Source of the DNA: Candidatus Blautia merdavium
GTDB taxonomy: Bacteria; Bacillota; Clostridia; Lachnospirales; Lachnospiraceae
DNA length: 39,000 bases
Direction: 5' to 3'
NCBI GenBank assembly: GCA_019119975.1
Contig: DWVZ01000152.1
Coordinates: 1-39,000, forward strand
Numbering within the stretch: position 1 is the first letter of the stretch; every line of letters begins with the position of its first letter. The notes below the pieces were generated by a model. That model had not been told where the DNA came from. It saw only the letters and a list, made by a program, of their open reading frames with translations, and ran no database searches. The position numbers and the translations under genes are program-made. Below, one piece after another: positions 30,312-38,257 of the stretch.

Positions 30312-32732
30312 ATGGAGAAGTGGAATCGCTTTTTTTATCAGCCTTGTTTGGTCCTGGGGAAAAACGGGACAAGAGTTACCGGATGCAAGGAGCATATCCA
30401 GCTGTCCCGTCAGGCAGCTGCAGAAGGCATGGTCCTTCTGAAAAATGAAAACAAAATGCTTCCTTTCGGCAGAGGACAGAAACTGGCTCTTTTCGGAAAA
30501 GGGACCATAGACTATGTAAAAGGCGGCGGCGGAAGCGGAGATGTGACAGTTGCTTATACCAGGAATCTCTATGAGGGATTCAAGATCAAGGAGGCGGAAG
30601 GCAAAGTACAGATCTATGAGCCTGCCGCGGATTTCTATAAAAAAGAAGTAGAGAAGCAGTATCAGGAAGGCATCGCTCCCGGTATGACAGTAGAACCGGA
30701 GATCCCTCAGGAACTGCTGGCAGGTGCGAGAGCCTACACGGATACGGCAGTTATTTCCATCTGCCGTTATTCCGGAGAAGGCTGGGACAGAAAGAGCAGC
30801 TTTGATACTGCCGGAGGAGAGGGTGACTATGAGGAAGCGCTGGTAAAGCGGTCTTCACAGATTTTTGAGCGTGGTGACTTTTATCTGAGCAATGCAGAAC
30901 GCAGGATGGTGCAGACGGTTTTACAGACATTTCCGAAGACAGCCGTGGTGCTTAATGTAGGCGGTATGGTAGACACAGAGTGGTTTAAAGAAGAGCAGAG
31001 GATATCTTCTGTGCTTCTGGCATGGCAGGGAGGCATGGAAGGCGGGCTTGCCGCGGCAGATCTTCTCTGCGGAGATGTAAATCCTTCCGGAAAACTGGCG
31101 GATACTTTTGCTTCTTCTCTGGAGGATTATCCCTCTACAGAAGGTTTTCATGAATCCGAAGATTATGTGGATTACACAGAAGATATTTATGTGGGATACC
31201 GGTATTTTGAAACCATTCCCGGGGCAAAGGAAAAGGTAAATTATCCCTTTGGATTCGGGCTATCCTATACGGAATTTTCTCTTGTGCCCCTGAAGCTGTG
31301 GGTCAAAGAAGACCGGGTAAAGGCGAGAGTGCAGGTAACCAATACCGGAAAATATGCGGGAAAAGAAGTGGTGCAGCTTTATTATAAAGCGCCTAAAGGA
31401 AAGCTTGGAAAGCCGGAGCTGGAGCTGGCAGCCTTTGAGAAAACAAGGCTTTTGCTGCCGGGAGAGAGCCAGGTGGTGAGTCTGGATTTTGCCGTATCGG
31501 ATATGGCTTCCTTTGATGACCTGGGAAGGATCGCGGCATCTGCTTTTGTCCTGGAGGAAGGCATTTATGTGTTCTATGCCGGTAATTCTGTGAGAAATCT
31601 GAAAATGTTTGAAGCTGTTTACGAGGTGCAGGAGGACCGTGTAGTCCGGCAGGCACAAAGCCGTATGAAGCCCTGCAGCCTGAAGAAAAGAATGCGGAAC
31701 GACGGCACCTGGGAGGAACTTCCCCTGGGAGAGGAACCAGAACAGGAACAGGTGCTTGAACCTATGGAACCAGCATCTTTAGAAGGGCTGGAACCGGAGT
31801 ACAGGAGCTATCCCCAGCAGTACAGAGGAGAGCTGGAGAGAGCAGGAAATCATTTCCTGAAAGAAGTGGCTCAGGGAAAAATCACCCTGGACGAATTCAT
31901 GGAGCAGCTGACAGACCGGGAGCTGGCAGAGCTTTTGGGCGGACAGCCCAATACCGGAGTGGCGAACACCTATGGTATGGGCAATATCCCCCGGCTGGGC
32001 GTGCCTAATGTGATGACAGCAGACGGACCTGCAGGACTGCGCATTGAACCCAAATGTCAGGTTTACACTACGGCGCTTCCCTGTGCATCCATGCTGGCAT
32101 GTACCTGGAACACAGCTTTGGTGGAAGAACTGGGAGCCATGGGCGCAGAGGAAGTAAAGGAGAATAACATCGGGATCTGGCTGACGCCTGCCATGAATAT
32201 TCACAGAAGTCCTCTGTGCGGTAGGAATTTTGAATATTATTCTGAGGATCCGCTGGTAGCAGGGAAAATGGGCGCGGCAATGGTAAGAGGCATCCAGTCC
32301 CAGCACATTGCGGCATCAGTGAAACATTTTGCTGTCAATAATAAGGAAACCAACAGAAAAGACAGCGATTCCAGAGTTTCCGAGAGAGCTTTAAGAGAAA
32401 TTTATCTGCGGGGATTTGAGATTGTAGTAAAAGAAGCAGATCCCTGGACCATCATGTCCTCTTACAATAAGATCAACGGACACAGAGCTTCCGAAAATAA
32501 AGAGATGCTGACAGGGATTCTGAGAGAAGAGTGGGGATACCAGGGAATGGTGACCACAGACTGGTGGACCCGGGGAGAGCATTACAAAGAGACAAAAGCA
32601 GGCAATGACATCAAGATGGGCTGCGGCTATCCCGGACGTCTGCTGGAAGCACTGGAAAAAGGTCTGATCTCCAGAGAGGAGATGTATGTGTGTGCCAAAA
32701 GGATCCTGGAAATGATCCTGAAACTGGACTAA
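30312..32732 (+). CDS. Glycoside hydrolase family 3, reversed domain order
   Basis: This 806-residue beta-glycosidase has its usual domains swapped. The alpha/beta sandwich (GH3 C-terminal domain) comes first (about 15-330; AVVLNVGGMVDTEWF, GDVNPSGKLADTF, YPFGFGLSYTEF), then a fibronectin-III-like domain (about 330-430). After a Glu/Pro-rich linker comes the TIM barrel (about 520-800) with TADGPAGLR, NIHRSPLCGRNFEYYSEDP, KHFAVNN and the nucleophile Asp (near 750) in GMVTTDWW. This inverted order is known for some Butyrivibrio and Ruminococcus beta-glucosidases. No signal peptide is seen, so it is cytoplasmic. ATG at 30312 follows GGGAGG; an upstream frame opening at 30252 lacks a ribosome site. 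Sugar specificity unknown. Confidence 0.93.
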   Translation: MEKWNRFFYQPCLVLGKNGTRVTGCKEHIQLSRQAAAEGMVLLKNENKMLPFGRGQKLALFGKGTIDYVKGGGGSGDVTVAYTRNLYEGFKIKEAEGKVQIYEPAADFYKKEVEKQYQEGIAPGMTVEPEIPQELLAGARAYTDTAVISICRYSGEGWDRKSSFDTAGGEGDYEEALVKRSSQIFERGDFYLSNAERRMVQTVLQTFPKTAVVLNVGGMVDTEWFKEEQRISSVLLAWQGGMEGGLAAADLLCGDVNPSGKLADTFASSLEDYPSTEGFHESEDYVDYTEDIYVGYRYFETIPGAKEKVNYPFGFGLSYTEFSLVPLKLWVKEDRVKARVQVTNTGKYAGKEVVQLYYKAPKGKLGKPELELAAFEKTRLLLPGESQVVSLDFAVSDMASFDDLGRIAASAFVLEEGIYVFYAGNSVRNLKMFEAVYEVQEDRVVRQAQSRMKPCSLKKRMRNDGTWEELPLGEEPEQEQVLEPMEPASLEGLEPEYRSYPQQYRGELERAGNHFLKEVAQGKITLDEFMEQLTDRELAELLGGQPNTGVANTYGMGNIPRLGVPNVMTADGPAGLRIEPKCQVYTTALPCASMLACTWNTALVEELGAMGAEEVKENNIGIWLTPAMNIHRSPLCGRNFEYYSEDPLVAGKMGAAMVRGIQSQHIAASVKHFAVNNKETNRKDSDSRVSERALREIYLRGFEIVVKEADPWTIMSSYNKINGHRASENKEMLTGILREEWGYQGMVTTDWWTRGEHYKETKAGNDIKMGCGYPGRLLEALEKGLISREEMYVCAKRILEMILKLD

Positions 32733-32768
32733 AGCGGAGGAATATAAGACAGGAAGGAGGCAGAGTGT

Positions 32769-33563
32769 ATGCAGAATTATTCAGGCGAGGAAGGGCTGCA
32801 GTATCATCTGCAGATCAGGAAAGGGGATGTGGGAAGGTATGTGATCCTTCCCGGAGATCCTAAGCGCTGCGCAAAGATCGCGGAATATTTTGACCGCCCA
32901 AGGCTGGTGGCAGACAGCAGAGAATTTGTCACCTATACAGGAGAGTTGGAGGGGGAGAAAGTCAGCGTTACCTCTACAGGGATCGGCGGACCCTCTGCTT
33001 CCATTGCCATGGAAGAGCTGGTGCGCTGCGGGGCAGATACGTTTCTGCGGACCGGGACCTGCGGAGGGATTGCCCTGGAGGTCAAAGGCGGTGACCTGGT
33101 GATCGCCACAGGAGCTGTGCGCATGGAAGGGACCAGCAGAGAGTATGCGCCTATTGAATTCCCGGCAGTTGCAGATCTGCAGGTGACCAATGCCCTAGTG
33201 GAGGCTGCAAAGAAGCTGGGCTTTTCCTACCACACAGGAATCGTTCAGTGCAAGGATGCCTTTTACGGACAGCATGAACCGGAGAAAATGCCGGTCAGCT
33301 ATGAGCTTTTGAACAAATGGGAAGCATGGAAGCGCCTGGGCTGTAAGGCGTCTGAAATGGAATCTGCCGCCCTGTTTGTGGTGGCAAGCCATTTGGGCGT
33401 GCGCTGCGGTTCGGATTTTCTGGTGATGGGAAATCAGGAGAGGCAGGCAAAGGGAATGGAAAATCAGATTGTCCATGACACAGAGAAACCGATTGTGGCT
33501 GCTGTGGAAGCCATCCGCATTTTAATCAGAAAAGACAGGGAAGCGGCGGAAAAGAACACTTAA
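32769..33563 (+). CDS. udp: Nucleoside phosphorylase, uridine-phosphorylase type
   Basis: This 264-residue protein is of the PNP/UDP phosphorylase class I fold, cleaving a pyrimidine nucleoside with phosphate to base and ribose-1-phosphate. The beginning [22 protein letters not shown] is close to the classic Udp start; phosphate contacts include GDPKR and the Arg of FLRTGTCGG. The base pocket includes [10 protein letters not shown], and EMESAALF (about 196-203) carries the ribose-binding Met-Glu. It follows the GH3 gene by 36 bp with AAGGAGG, so both likely share a transcript. The usual partner genes for nucleoside uptake are absent here. Confidence 0.88.
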   Translation: MQNYSGEEGLQYHLQIRKGDVGRYVILPGDPKRCAKIAEYFDRPRLVADSREFVTYTGELEGEKVSVTSTGIGGPSASIAMEELVRCGADTFLRTGTCGGIALEVKGGDLVIATGAVRMEGTSREYAPIEFPAVADLQVTNALVEAAKKLGFSYHTGIVQCKDAFYGQHEPEKMPVSYELLNKWEAWKRLGCKASEMESAALFVVASHLGVRCGSDFLVMGNQERQAKGMENQIVHDTEKPIVAAVEAIRILIRKDREAAEKNT

Positions 33564-33616
33564 TTGTCAGAATTATATGAGTTTGTCAAGAAAAACTATG
33601 CAATCGGAAAAATAGG

Positions 33617-33625
33617 TGTTAAAAT
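33617..33625 (+). promoter_or_regulatory. Extended -10 promoter of the degV gene
   Basis: TGT-TAAAAT, about 55 bp before the start, with no good -35. Same class as the elements before purC and the dehydrogenase. Confidence 0.5.
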
Positions 33626-33679
33626 AAGAATGTCCGCAGGAACCTGTCAGGAGATGCGGAAGAAAAGGAGGAGAACCTT

Positions 33680-34567
33680 ATGAGTGAATATTGTATTACT
33701 TGTTGTTCTACCGCAGATATGCCGGCTTCTTATTTTGAGGAAAACCAGATTCCTTACACCTGTTTTCACTTTATGCTGGATGGGAAGGAATATCCGGATG
33801 ATCTGGGAAAGACGGTGCCTTTTGACAAGTTTTATCAGATGATCACGGACGGTGCGCAGCCGACCACTGCCCAGGTCAATACAGAGCAGTATGCCCAGTT
33901 GTTTGAGTCTGTCTTAAAGCAGGGAAAGGATGTCCTTCATCTGACACTTTCCAGCGGTATTTCCGGAACTTATAATTCTGCCAATCTTGCCAGGATGCAG
34001 ATGGAAGAGAAGTATCCGGACCGAAAAATTTTTGTCATTGATTCTCTGGCAGCTTCCTCCGGCTATGGACTGCTGGTGGACAAGGCTTTGGAAAACCAGA
34101 AAAACGGCATGAGTCTGGAAGAAAATGCCAAGTGGATAGAAGACAATAAGAACAAGCTTCATCACTGGTTTTTTTCTACAGATCTGACCAGTTTCATCCG
34201 GGGCGGAAGAATCTCCAAGGTTTCAGGCTTCTTCGGTCAGGCTTTGAATATCTGCCCGCTGATGAATGTCAATAACGAAGGGAAGCTGATTCCCAGAAAC
34301 AAGTACAGAGGCAAAAAGCAGGTGATCCGGGAAATGGTGAAACGCATGGAGGAGCACGCGCAGAACGGGCTTGACTACAGCGGCAAGTGCTTTATTTCTA
34401 ATTCTGCCTGTATGGAAGACGCGCAGAAGGTTGCCCGTCTGGTAGAAGAAGCATTTCCGAAATTAAACGGAAAGGTCATGATCAACAGTATAGGAACAGT
34501 CATCGGCACCCATACAGGACCGGGAACGGTCGCCCTGTTTTTCTGGGGAGATGAGAGAACAGAATAG
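33680..34567 (+). CDS. DegV family fatty-acid-binding protein
   Basis: This 295-residue protein is of the DegV/FakB fold, which binds a single fatty acid. In FakB proteins the bound fatty acid is presented to the kinase FakA for entry into phospholipid. Family marks are CSTADMPASYFEE at the start, PTTAQVN (61-67), LTLSSGISGTYNSA (about 93-106) with the serines that hold the carboxylate, DSLAASSGYG, and FIRGGRISK with the Arg/Lys region. No fakA is in the window. RBS AAGGAGGAG. It stands as a single gene with promoter and terminator. Confidence 0.93.
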   Translation: MSEYCITCCSTADMPASYFEENQIPYTCFHFMLDGKEYPDDLGKTVPFDKFYQMITDGAQPTTAQVNTEQYAQLFESVLKQGKDVLHLTLSSGISGTYNSANLARMQMEEKYPDRKIFVIDSLAASSGYGLLVDKALENQKNGMSLEENAKWIEDNKNKLHHWFFSTDLTSFIRGGRISKVSGFFGQALNICPLMNVNNEGKLIPRNKYRGKKQVIREMVKRMEEHAQNGLDYSGKCFISNSACMEDAQKVARLVEEAFPKLNGKVMINSIGTVIGTHTGPGTVALFFWGDERTE

Positions 34568-34580
34568 AAAAGAGAGATTA

Positions 34581-34614
34581 GGGTATGGAAGGAAAAATCC
34601 GTACCCTTTCTTTT
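34581..34614 (+). terminator. Terminator of degV
   Basis: GGGTATGGA (34581-34589) pairs with TCCGTACCC (34598-34606), followed by TTTCTTTT. Confidence 0.8.
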
Positions 34615-34716
34615 CGGGTTGTTTCTTAAAATGAGCGCAGACAGATACCGGGGAAATGCAGTTTCTGCAGCCGCATAAATGTTAAAAAAATTTTACAATT
34701 AGAATGCGAAAAGGAC

Positions 34717-34745
34717 TTGCGCAGGGCTGGGAACAATGATATATT
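34717..34745 (+). promoter_or_regulatory. Promoter of the small export protein gene
   Basis: TTGCGC (34717-34722), a 17-bp spacer and TATATT (34740-34745), about 55 bp before the start codon. Confidence 0.65.
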
Positions 34746-34798
34746 GAGTAGCGATAACGCAGAAAACAAACGAAAAGATTTTATTAAAGGAGAAGTCA

Positions 34799-35275
34799 AT
34801 GTTTGGAAAGTATCTGATCGTATTTTTAGTTTCTATGGTACCTTTGATTGAATTAAGAGGGGCGATTCCTTATTCCCAGATGTTTGAGCTGCCTCTTCTG
34901 CAGTCTTACATTGTAGCGATTGTGGGAAATATGGTACCCGTACCCATTATTTACTTCTTTGCAAGAAAAGTCCTTGTCTGGGGTGCAGACAAGCCTGTGA
35001 TCGGAAAATTCTTTTCCTGGTGTCTGGAAAAAGGGGAAAGAGGAGGAAGGAAGCTTCAGGAGAAGGCTGGAAAGGGTCTGTTTGTCGCCCTGCTTCTGTT
35101 CGTTGGGATCCCGCTTCCCGGAACCGGTGCGTGGACAGGTACGCTGGCGGCAAGTATCTTGGATATGGATTTTAAATCCAGCGTGATCGCAGTTATGCTT
35201 GGAGTGCTTCTTGCCGGGATCATCATGGGAGCGGTCAGTGCAGGTGCTTTCGGAGCGCTGCGGGCAGTTTTTTAA
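34799..35275 (+). CDS. Small multi-drug export family membrane protein (COG2426)
   Basis: This 158-residue integral membrane protein is of the family annotated as 'small multi-drug export protein'. About four hydrophobic segments are visible: 4-20, 34-55 (with GNMVPVPIIYFF), 92-110 and 124-155. The features VPLIELRGAIPY near the start and GIPLPGTGAWTGTLAA (about 102-117) are the family's conserved motifs and recall DedA re-entrant loops, so a flippase or ion-coupled carrier role is as likely as drug export. Evidence for drug export in this family is thin. RBS AAAGGAG. It ends before the strong bidirectional terminator at 35336. Confidence 0.87.
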   Translation: MFGKYLIVFLVSMVPLIELRGAIPYSQMFELPLLQSYIVAIVGNMVPVPIIYFFARKVLVWGADKPVIGKFFSWCLEKGERGGRKLQEKAGKGLFVALLLFVGIPLPGTGAWTGTLAASILDMDFKSSVIAVMLGVLLAGIIMGAVSAGAFGALRAVF

Positions 35276-35335
35276 AAAGCAGAGAAATGTCCGGCGCATA
35301 GAGGCAGTAAGAAATAGATAAAGCAGAGCGCATAG

Positions 35336-35377
35336 AAAAGGACTCATTCAAATTGACTGGTTTGAATGAGTCCTTTT
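35336..35377. terminator. Bidirectional terminator
   Basis: A perfect 17-bp stem (35336-35352 with 35361-35377; arms AAAAGGACTCATTCAAA) with an 8-nt loop. Read on either strand it ends in TTTT. It serves the export protein gene on plus and the putative small RNA on minus. Confidence 0.92.
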
Positions 35378-35554
35378 ACTGTATTACGTTATCCATTGGA
35401 GGTTACCTCTTTCTGATAAATTTTTGTTTTGGGTGTTCGTTAAATATTTCTGGTGGTCCGTACCTTCCTTTCTTTAAAATTATAAGTGTTGGATTAAGTT
35501 TTCGGTGGTATCAGTCCTTTCTGTTTTTTCTTGTTTTCGTCTGATTTATTTTAT
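35336..35554 (-). ncRNA. Candidate small RNA with repeated C-rich motifs
   Basis: A minus-strand transcription unit without a credible protein: a perfect promoter at 35589-35561 and a strong intrinsic terminator at 35377-35336 define an RNA of about 219 nt. It is A-rich, with little stable structure before the terminator hairpin. It carries four short C-rich motifs in A-rich surroundings: ACCACC (35509-35504), ACCACC (35457-35452), ACACCC (35436-35431) and ACCTCC (35403-35398). These would pair with Shine-Dalgarno-type GGUGGU/GGAGGU sequences, as in Firmicute sRNAs that block translation. I do not recognise an RNA family (not 6S, tmRNA or SRP RNA by the features I can see). Function is inferred. 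Confidence 0.6.
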
Positions 35555-35560
35555 GATTTT

Positions 35561-35589
35561 ATTATAGCGGTGAAATTAAGATTTGTCAA
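35561..35589 (-). promoter_or_regulatory. Perfect-consensus promoter of the candidate small RNA
   Basis: On the minus strand TTGACA (35589-35584) and TATAAT (35566-35561) are separated by exactly 17 bp. No other promoter in the window matches both hexamers perfectly. No ORF of useful length follows it. Confidence 0.9.
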
Positions 35590-35625
35590 GCATAAAAATA
35601 GAAAAAAATAAAAAAAGTAACAAAT

Positions 35626-35643
35626 AAACTGTATAAACTGTAT
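35626..35643. repeat. Two tandem copies of AAACTGTAT
   Basis: Perfect 9-bp direct repeats (35626-35634, 35635-35643) lie in an AT-rich stretch between the small-RNA promoter and the map promoter. They could be a regulator site; nothing identifies the protein. Confidence 0.5.
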
Positions 35644-35704
35644 AAAAATTTTAAAAAATCTGAAAATTAATGGCAGTAGAAACATGGTAAAGGACAGAAA
35701 AACG

Positions 35705-35713
35705 TGATACAAT
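35705..35713 (+). promoter_or_regulatory. Extended -10 promoter before map
   Basis: TGA-TACAAT with a poor -35. The remaining leader to 35844 holds a small GC hairpin (CCGC/GCGG near 35736-35751) not followed by Ts, and an imperfect TGGTT/AACCA repeat. I see no gene in 35590-35844. Confidence 0.45.
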
Positions 35714-35844
35714 AAAAAACAGCAAAAAGGAAGACCGCGGAAAAAGCGGCTGCCTGTCATTAGAAAAGAGTTGGTTTTATTATAGAAAGAACCAGTAATA
35801 TAAATAGAAAGACAGACGACGGGTTTGCAGACAGGAGGAAGACC

Positions 35845-36717
35845 ATGGAAATACCGGAAAGGAATCAGCCCTGCTGGTGCGGGAGCAATAAGAAATATAA
35901 AAAATGCCATGCGGCGTTTGACGAGAAGCTGAAGCTGTACGAGAGCAAAGGGGTTCTCATACCCAGCCATCAGATCATCAAAAACCAGGAACAGATCCGG
36001 AAGATCAAGGAAAGCGCGAAGATCAACATAGCTATTCTGGACTATGTGGCAGAGCATATCGGACCGGGAGTGACGACCCAGCAGATCGATCAGTGGGTAG
36101 CCCGGATCACCGAGGAAGCAGGAGCTGTGCCTGCCCCTTTGCATTATGAAGGGTATCCAAAAAGCGTATGTACCTCCGTCAATGAGCAGGTATGCCATGG
36201 GGTCCCGTCTGATGACGTGGTGCTCAAAGAGGGCGATATTGTCAATGTGGATGTATCTACGATTCTGGACGGCTATTTTTCAGATTCTTCCAGGATGTTC
36301 TGCATTGGAGAGGTCAGCCCCGAAAAGCAGCGCCTGGTGCAGGTGACAAAGGAATGCGTGGAAAAGGGATTGGAGAAGGTCAGACCCTGGGGATTTCTGG
36401 GAGATATGAGCCAGGCAGTTTATGACCACGCCCATGCCAACGGCTATTCTGTAGTCCGTGAGATCGGAGGGCATGGAGTCGGTCTGGAATTCCACGAAGA
36501 TCCCTGGGTAGGCTATATCGGAAAAGCAGGTACCGGCATGCTCCTGGTACCAGGCATGATCTTTACCATTGAGCCCATGATCAATATGGGAAGCCATGAA
36601 ATCTTTGTAGATGACAGCGATGGCTGGACTATATATACAGAGGACGGGCTTCCGTCTGCCCAGTGGGAGATCATGGTGCTGGTGACAGAGACAGGAGCGG
36701 AAGTGCTCGCCTGGTAG
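35845..36717 (+). CDS. map: Methionine aminopeptidase type I with SEC-C zinc motif
   Basis: This 290-residue metalloenzyme removes the initiator methionine from nascent proteins. Residues 1-25 carry a SEC-C motif (CWCGSNKKYKKCH), the same zinc knuckle as SecA's C-terminus, probably for ribosome or nascent-chain contact. The catalytic pita-bread domain follows with SVNEQVCHGVP, the first metal aspartate in NVDVST, DSSRMF (second Asp), GGHGVGLEFHEDP (metal His and catalytic His), TIEPM (Glu) and SAQWEIMVLV (last Glu). It is the second map-type gene form common in Lachnospiraceae; the simple 250-residue Map is usually in the ribosomal protein operon elsewhere. RBS AGGAGGAAG. Confidence 0.95.
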   Translation: MEIPERNQPCWCGSNKKYKKCHAAFDEKLKLYESKGVLIPSHQIIKNQEQIRKIKESAKINIAILDYVAEHIGPGVTTQQIDQWVARITEEAGAVPAPLHYEGYPKSVCTSVNEQVCHGVPSDDVVLKEGDIVNVDVSTILDGYFSDSSRMFCIGEVSPEKQRLVQVTKECVEKGLEKVRPWGFLGDMSQAVYDHAHANGYSVVREIGGHGVGLEFHEDPWVGYIGKAGTGMLLVPGMIFTIEPMINMGSHEIFVDDSDGWTIYTEDGLPSAQWEIMVLVTETGAEVLAW

Positions 36718-36728
36718 CAGGAGCGGAA

Positions 36729-37694
36729 ATGAAAACAATCGAATTGATTCTGGACCATGAAATGGAAGGAAAAACCCTGGAGAAGCTTATGAAAGAAGAA
36801 CTGGGACTTACCAAAAAGCAGATCCGAAGCGCCAAGTTCCGGGAACAGGGCATCTGTATCAACGGTATCCGCCAGCGGGCAACCGCCCGGGGCAGAGCCG
36901 GTGACTGCCTTTCGGTCTGCCTGGAAGAAGACCGCAGGGATACAGGGAAAGTCCTTCCGGTGACAGGAGCTCTGGAGATCCTGTATGAGGATGGGGATGT
37001 GATCGCGGTGAATAAACCGGGCGGTATTCCCTGTCATCCGGGCAGAGGGCATTACCGGGATTCTCTTGCCAACCGTCTGGCAGCATATCTGCAGGAAAAG
37101 GGAGAGAGCACCTTGCTGCGCTCGGTTGGAAGACTGGATAAGGATACCTCCGGGGTCATGGTATACGCCAAAAGTACGGCTGCGGCAGCGAGGCTGTTCT
37201 CCCAGAAGGAGCAGGGAATCTTTGAAAAAGAATATCTGGCGCTGGCGGAAGGAAAGATGCCAGAAAGCCAGGGAATCCTTGCCGCGCCCATAGGAAAGAT
37301 GCCGGGAGAAAAATTGAAAATGCAGGTATCCGGGCACGGCAAACCGGCGCTTACCAAATACCGGGTACTGCGGGAAAGGGAAGGGTATTCTCTGCTGCGG
37401 TGCAGGATTTTTACCGGAAGGACCCACCAGATACGGGTTCATTTATCCTGGACAGGACATCCCATTGTGGGGGATGTCCTGTATGGAGACGGAGAAAACC
37501 GGGAAGAGCAGGGACTTGCCCTGCACAGCGGAAAAGCCGTGTTCTGCCAGCCCTTTACCGGGGAAAGGATTTTGGTATCTGCTCCGGTTCCGGCTGTCTT
37601 TCCTGCCTGGTGCAGGGAAGATTACCCGGAGGAAAGGACAGAGAAAGAGACGGGAAGAAAGACGGGAAAGGAAGAACCTGGATGGCAAAAATAG
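36729..37694 (+). CDS. RluA-family pseudouridine synthase
   Basis: This 321-residue enzyme isomerises specific uridines in rRNA or tRNA. An N-terminal S4-like RNA-binding segment (about 12-62; LEKLMKEELGLTKKQIRSAK) precedes the catalytic domain: VIAVNKPGGIPCHP (about 94-107), GRLDKDTSG with the catalytic Asp near 139, and GRTHQIRVHLSWTGHPIVGD (about 236-255). The C-terminus after 300 is a basic tail. The frame opens at 36663 inside map, but the ATG at 36729 follows CAGGAGCGG, so it starts 11 bp after map's stop. Which site it modifies (RluC/D-type or tRNA) is not clear. Confidence 0.92.
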   Translation: MKTIELILDHEMEGKTLEKLMKEELGLTKKQIRSAKFREQGICINGIRQRATARGRAGDCLSVCLEEDRRDTGKVLPVTGALEILYEDGDVIAVNKPGGIPCHPGRGHYRDSLANRLAAYLQEKGESTLLRSVGRLDKDTSGVMVYAKSTAAAARLFSQKEQGIFEKEYLALAEGKMPESQGILAAPIGKMPGEKLKMQVSGHGKPALTKYRVLREREGYSLLRCRIFTGRTHQIRVHLSWTGHPIVGDVLYGDGENREEQGLALHSGKAVFCQPFTGERILVSAPVPAVFPAWCREDYPEERTEKETGRKTGKEEPGWQK

Positions 37695-38254
37695 TAAAGA
37701 CCTGTTGGCTGACGGTAGACGGGGAACCGGTATATGTGGAGAAAAAGAAGATAAAACATATGTATCTGAGAGTGGCAAAGCCGGACGGGACGATCCGGAT
37801 TTCGGCACCGGCGGGTATGTCAGAACAGCAGATCAGCAGGTTTGTAAAGGAGAAAAGAGACTGGATCCGGCAGGCACGGCAGCGGGTTCGGCAGTCAGAA
37901 GAAAAGGTACTGACGCCGGAGGAAAAGAGAGAGCAGACAGAAGCCTGCCGGCAGCAGCTTCTTGCGATCCTTCCCCAGGTGATCGAAACCTGTGAAGCTG
38001 TGACAGGACTTCATGCAAATGAGTGGAAGCTCCGTGATATGAAAACCAGATGGGGCTCCTGCAATGTGGAAAAAAAGAGGATCTGGCTGAACATACAGCT
38101 TGCCGCATACCCCAGGGAATGCCTGGAATATGTGGTGACACACGAATTGGTGCATCTGCTGGAGCGGGGACATAACCAGGTTTTCTGGGGCTATATGGAC
38201 CGTTATTTCCCCCGGTGGAGGCAGGTCAGAAAAATGCTTAGACAAGGAGAGTAA
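37682..38254 (+). CDS. YgjP-like (DUF45/WLM) metal-dependent hydrolase
   Basis: This 190-residue protein is of the YgjP/SprT-like zincin group. The metal-binding signature is THELVHLLERGHNQVFW, with His residues of HExxH-type (HELVH) and a third His in GHN. Before it lies the family block TRWGSCNVEKKRIWLN. The N-terminal part (VEKKKIKHMYLRV...RISAP) is the typical beta region. Substrate unknown. A large frame opens at 37400 inside the rluA gene, but the ATG at 37682 has AAAGGAAG before it and overlaps the rluA-type stop by 13 nt, consistent with coupled translation. Confidence 0.88.
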   Translation: MAKIVKTCWLTVDGEPVYVEKKKIKHMYLRVAKPDGTIRISAPAGMSEQQISRFVKEKRDWIRQARQRVRQSEEKVLTPEEKREQTEACRQQLLAILPQVIETCEAVTGLHANEWKLRDMKTRWGSCNVEKKRIWLNIQLAAYPRECLEYVVTHELVHLLERGHNQVFWGYMDRYFPRWRQVRKMLRQGE

Positions 38255-38257
38255 GAG

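Noticed and set aside
35353-35544. 63-residue plus-strand ORF
   Set aside because: No ribosome site, starts inside the terminator loop, composition is that of translated AT-rich noncoding DNA, and the opposite strand carries the promoter.
35336-35554. 6S, SRP or tmRNA identity for the candidate small RNA
   Set aside because: No long closing stem with a central bubble, no SRP tetraloop motif, and no tRNA-like ends or tag ORF could be found.
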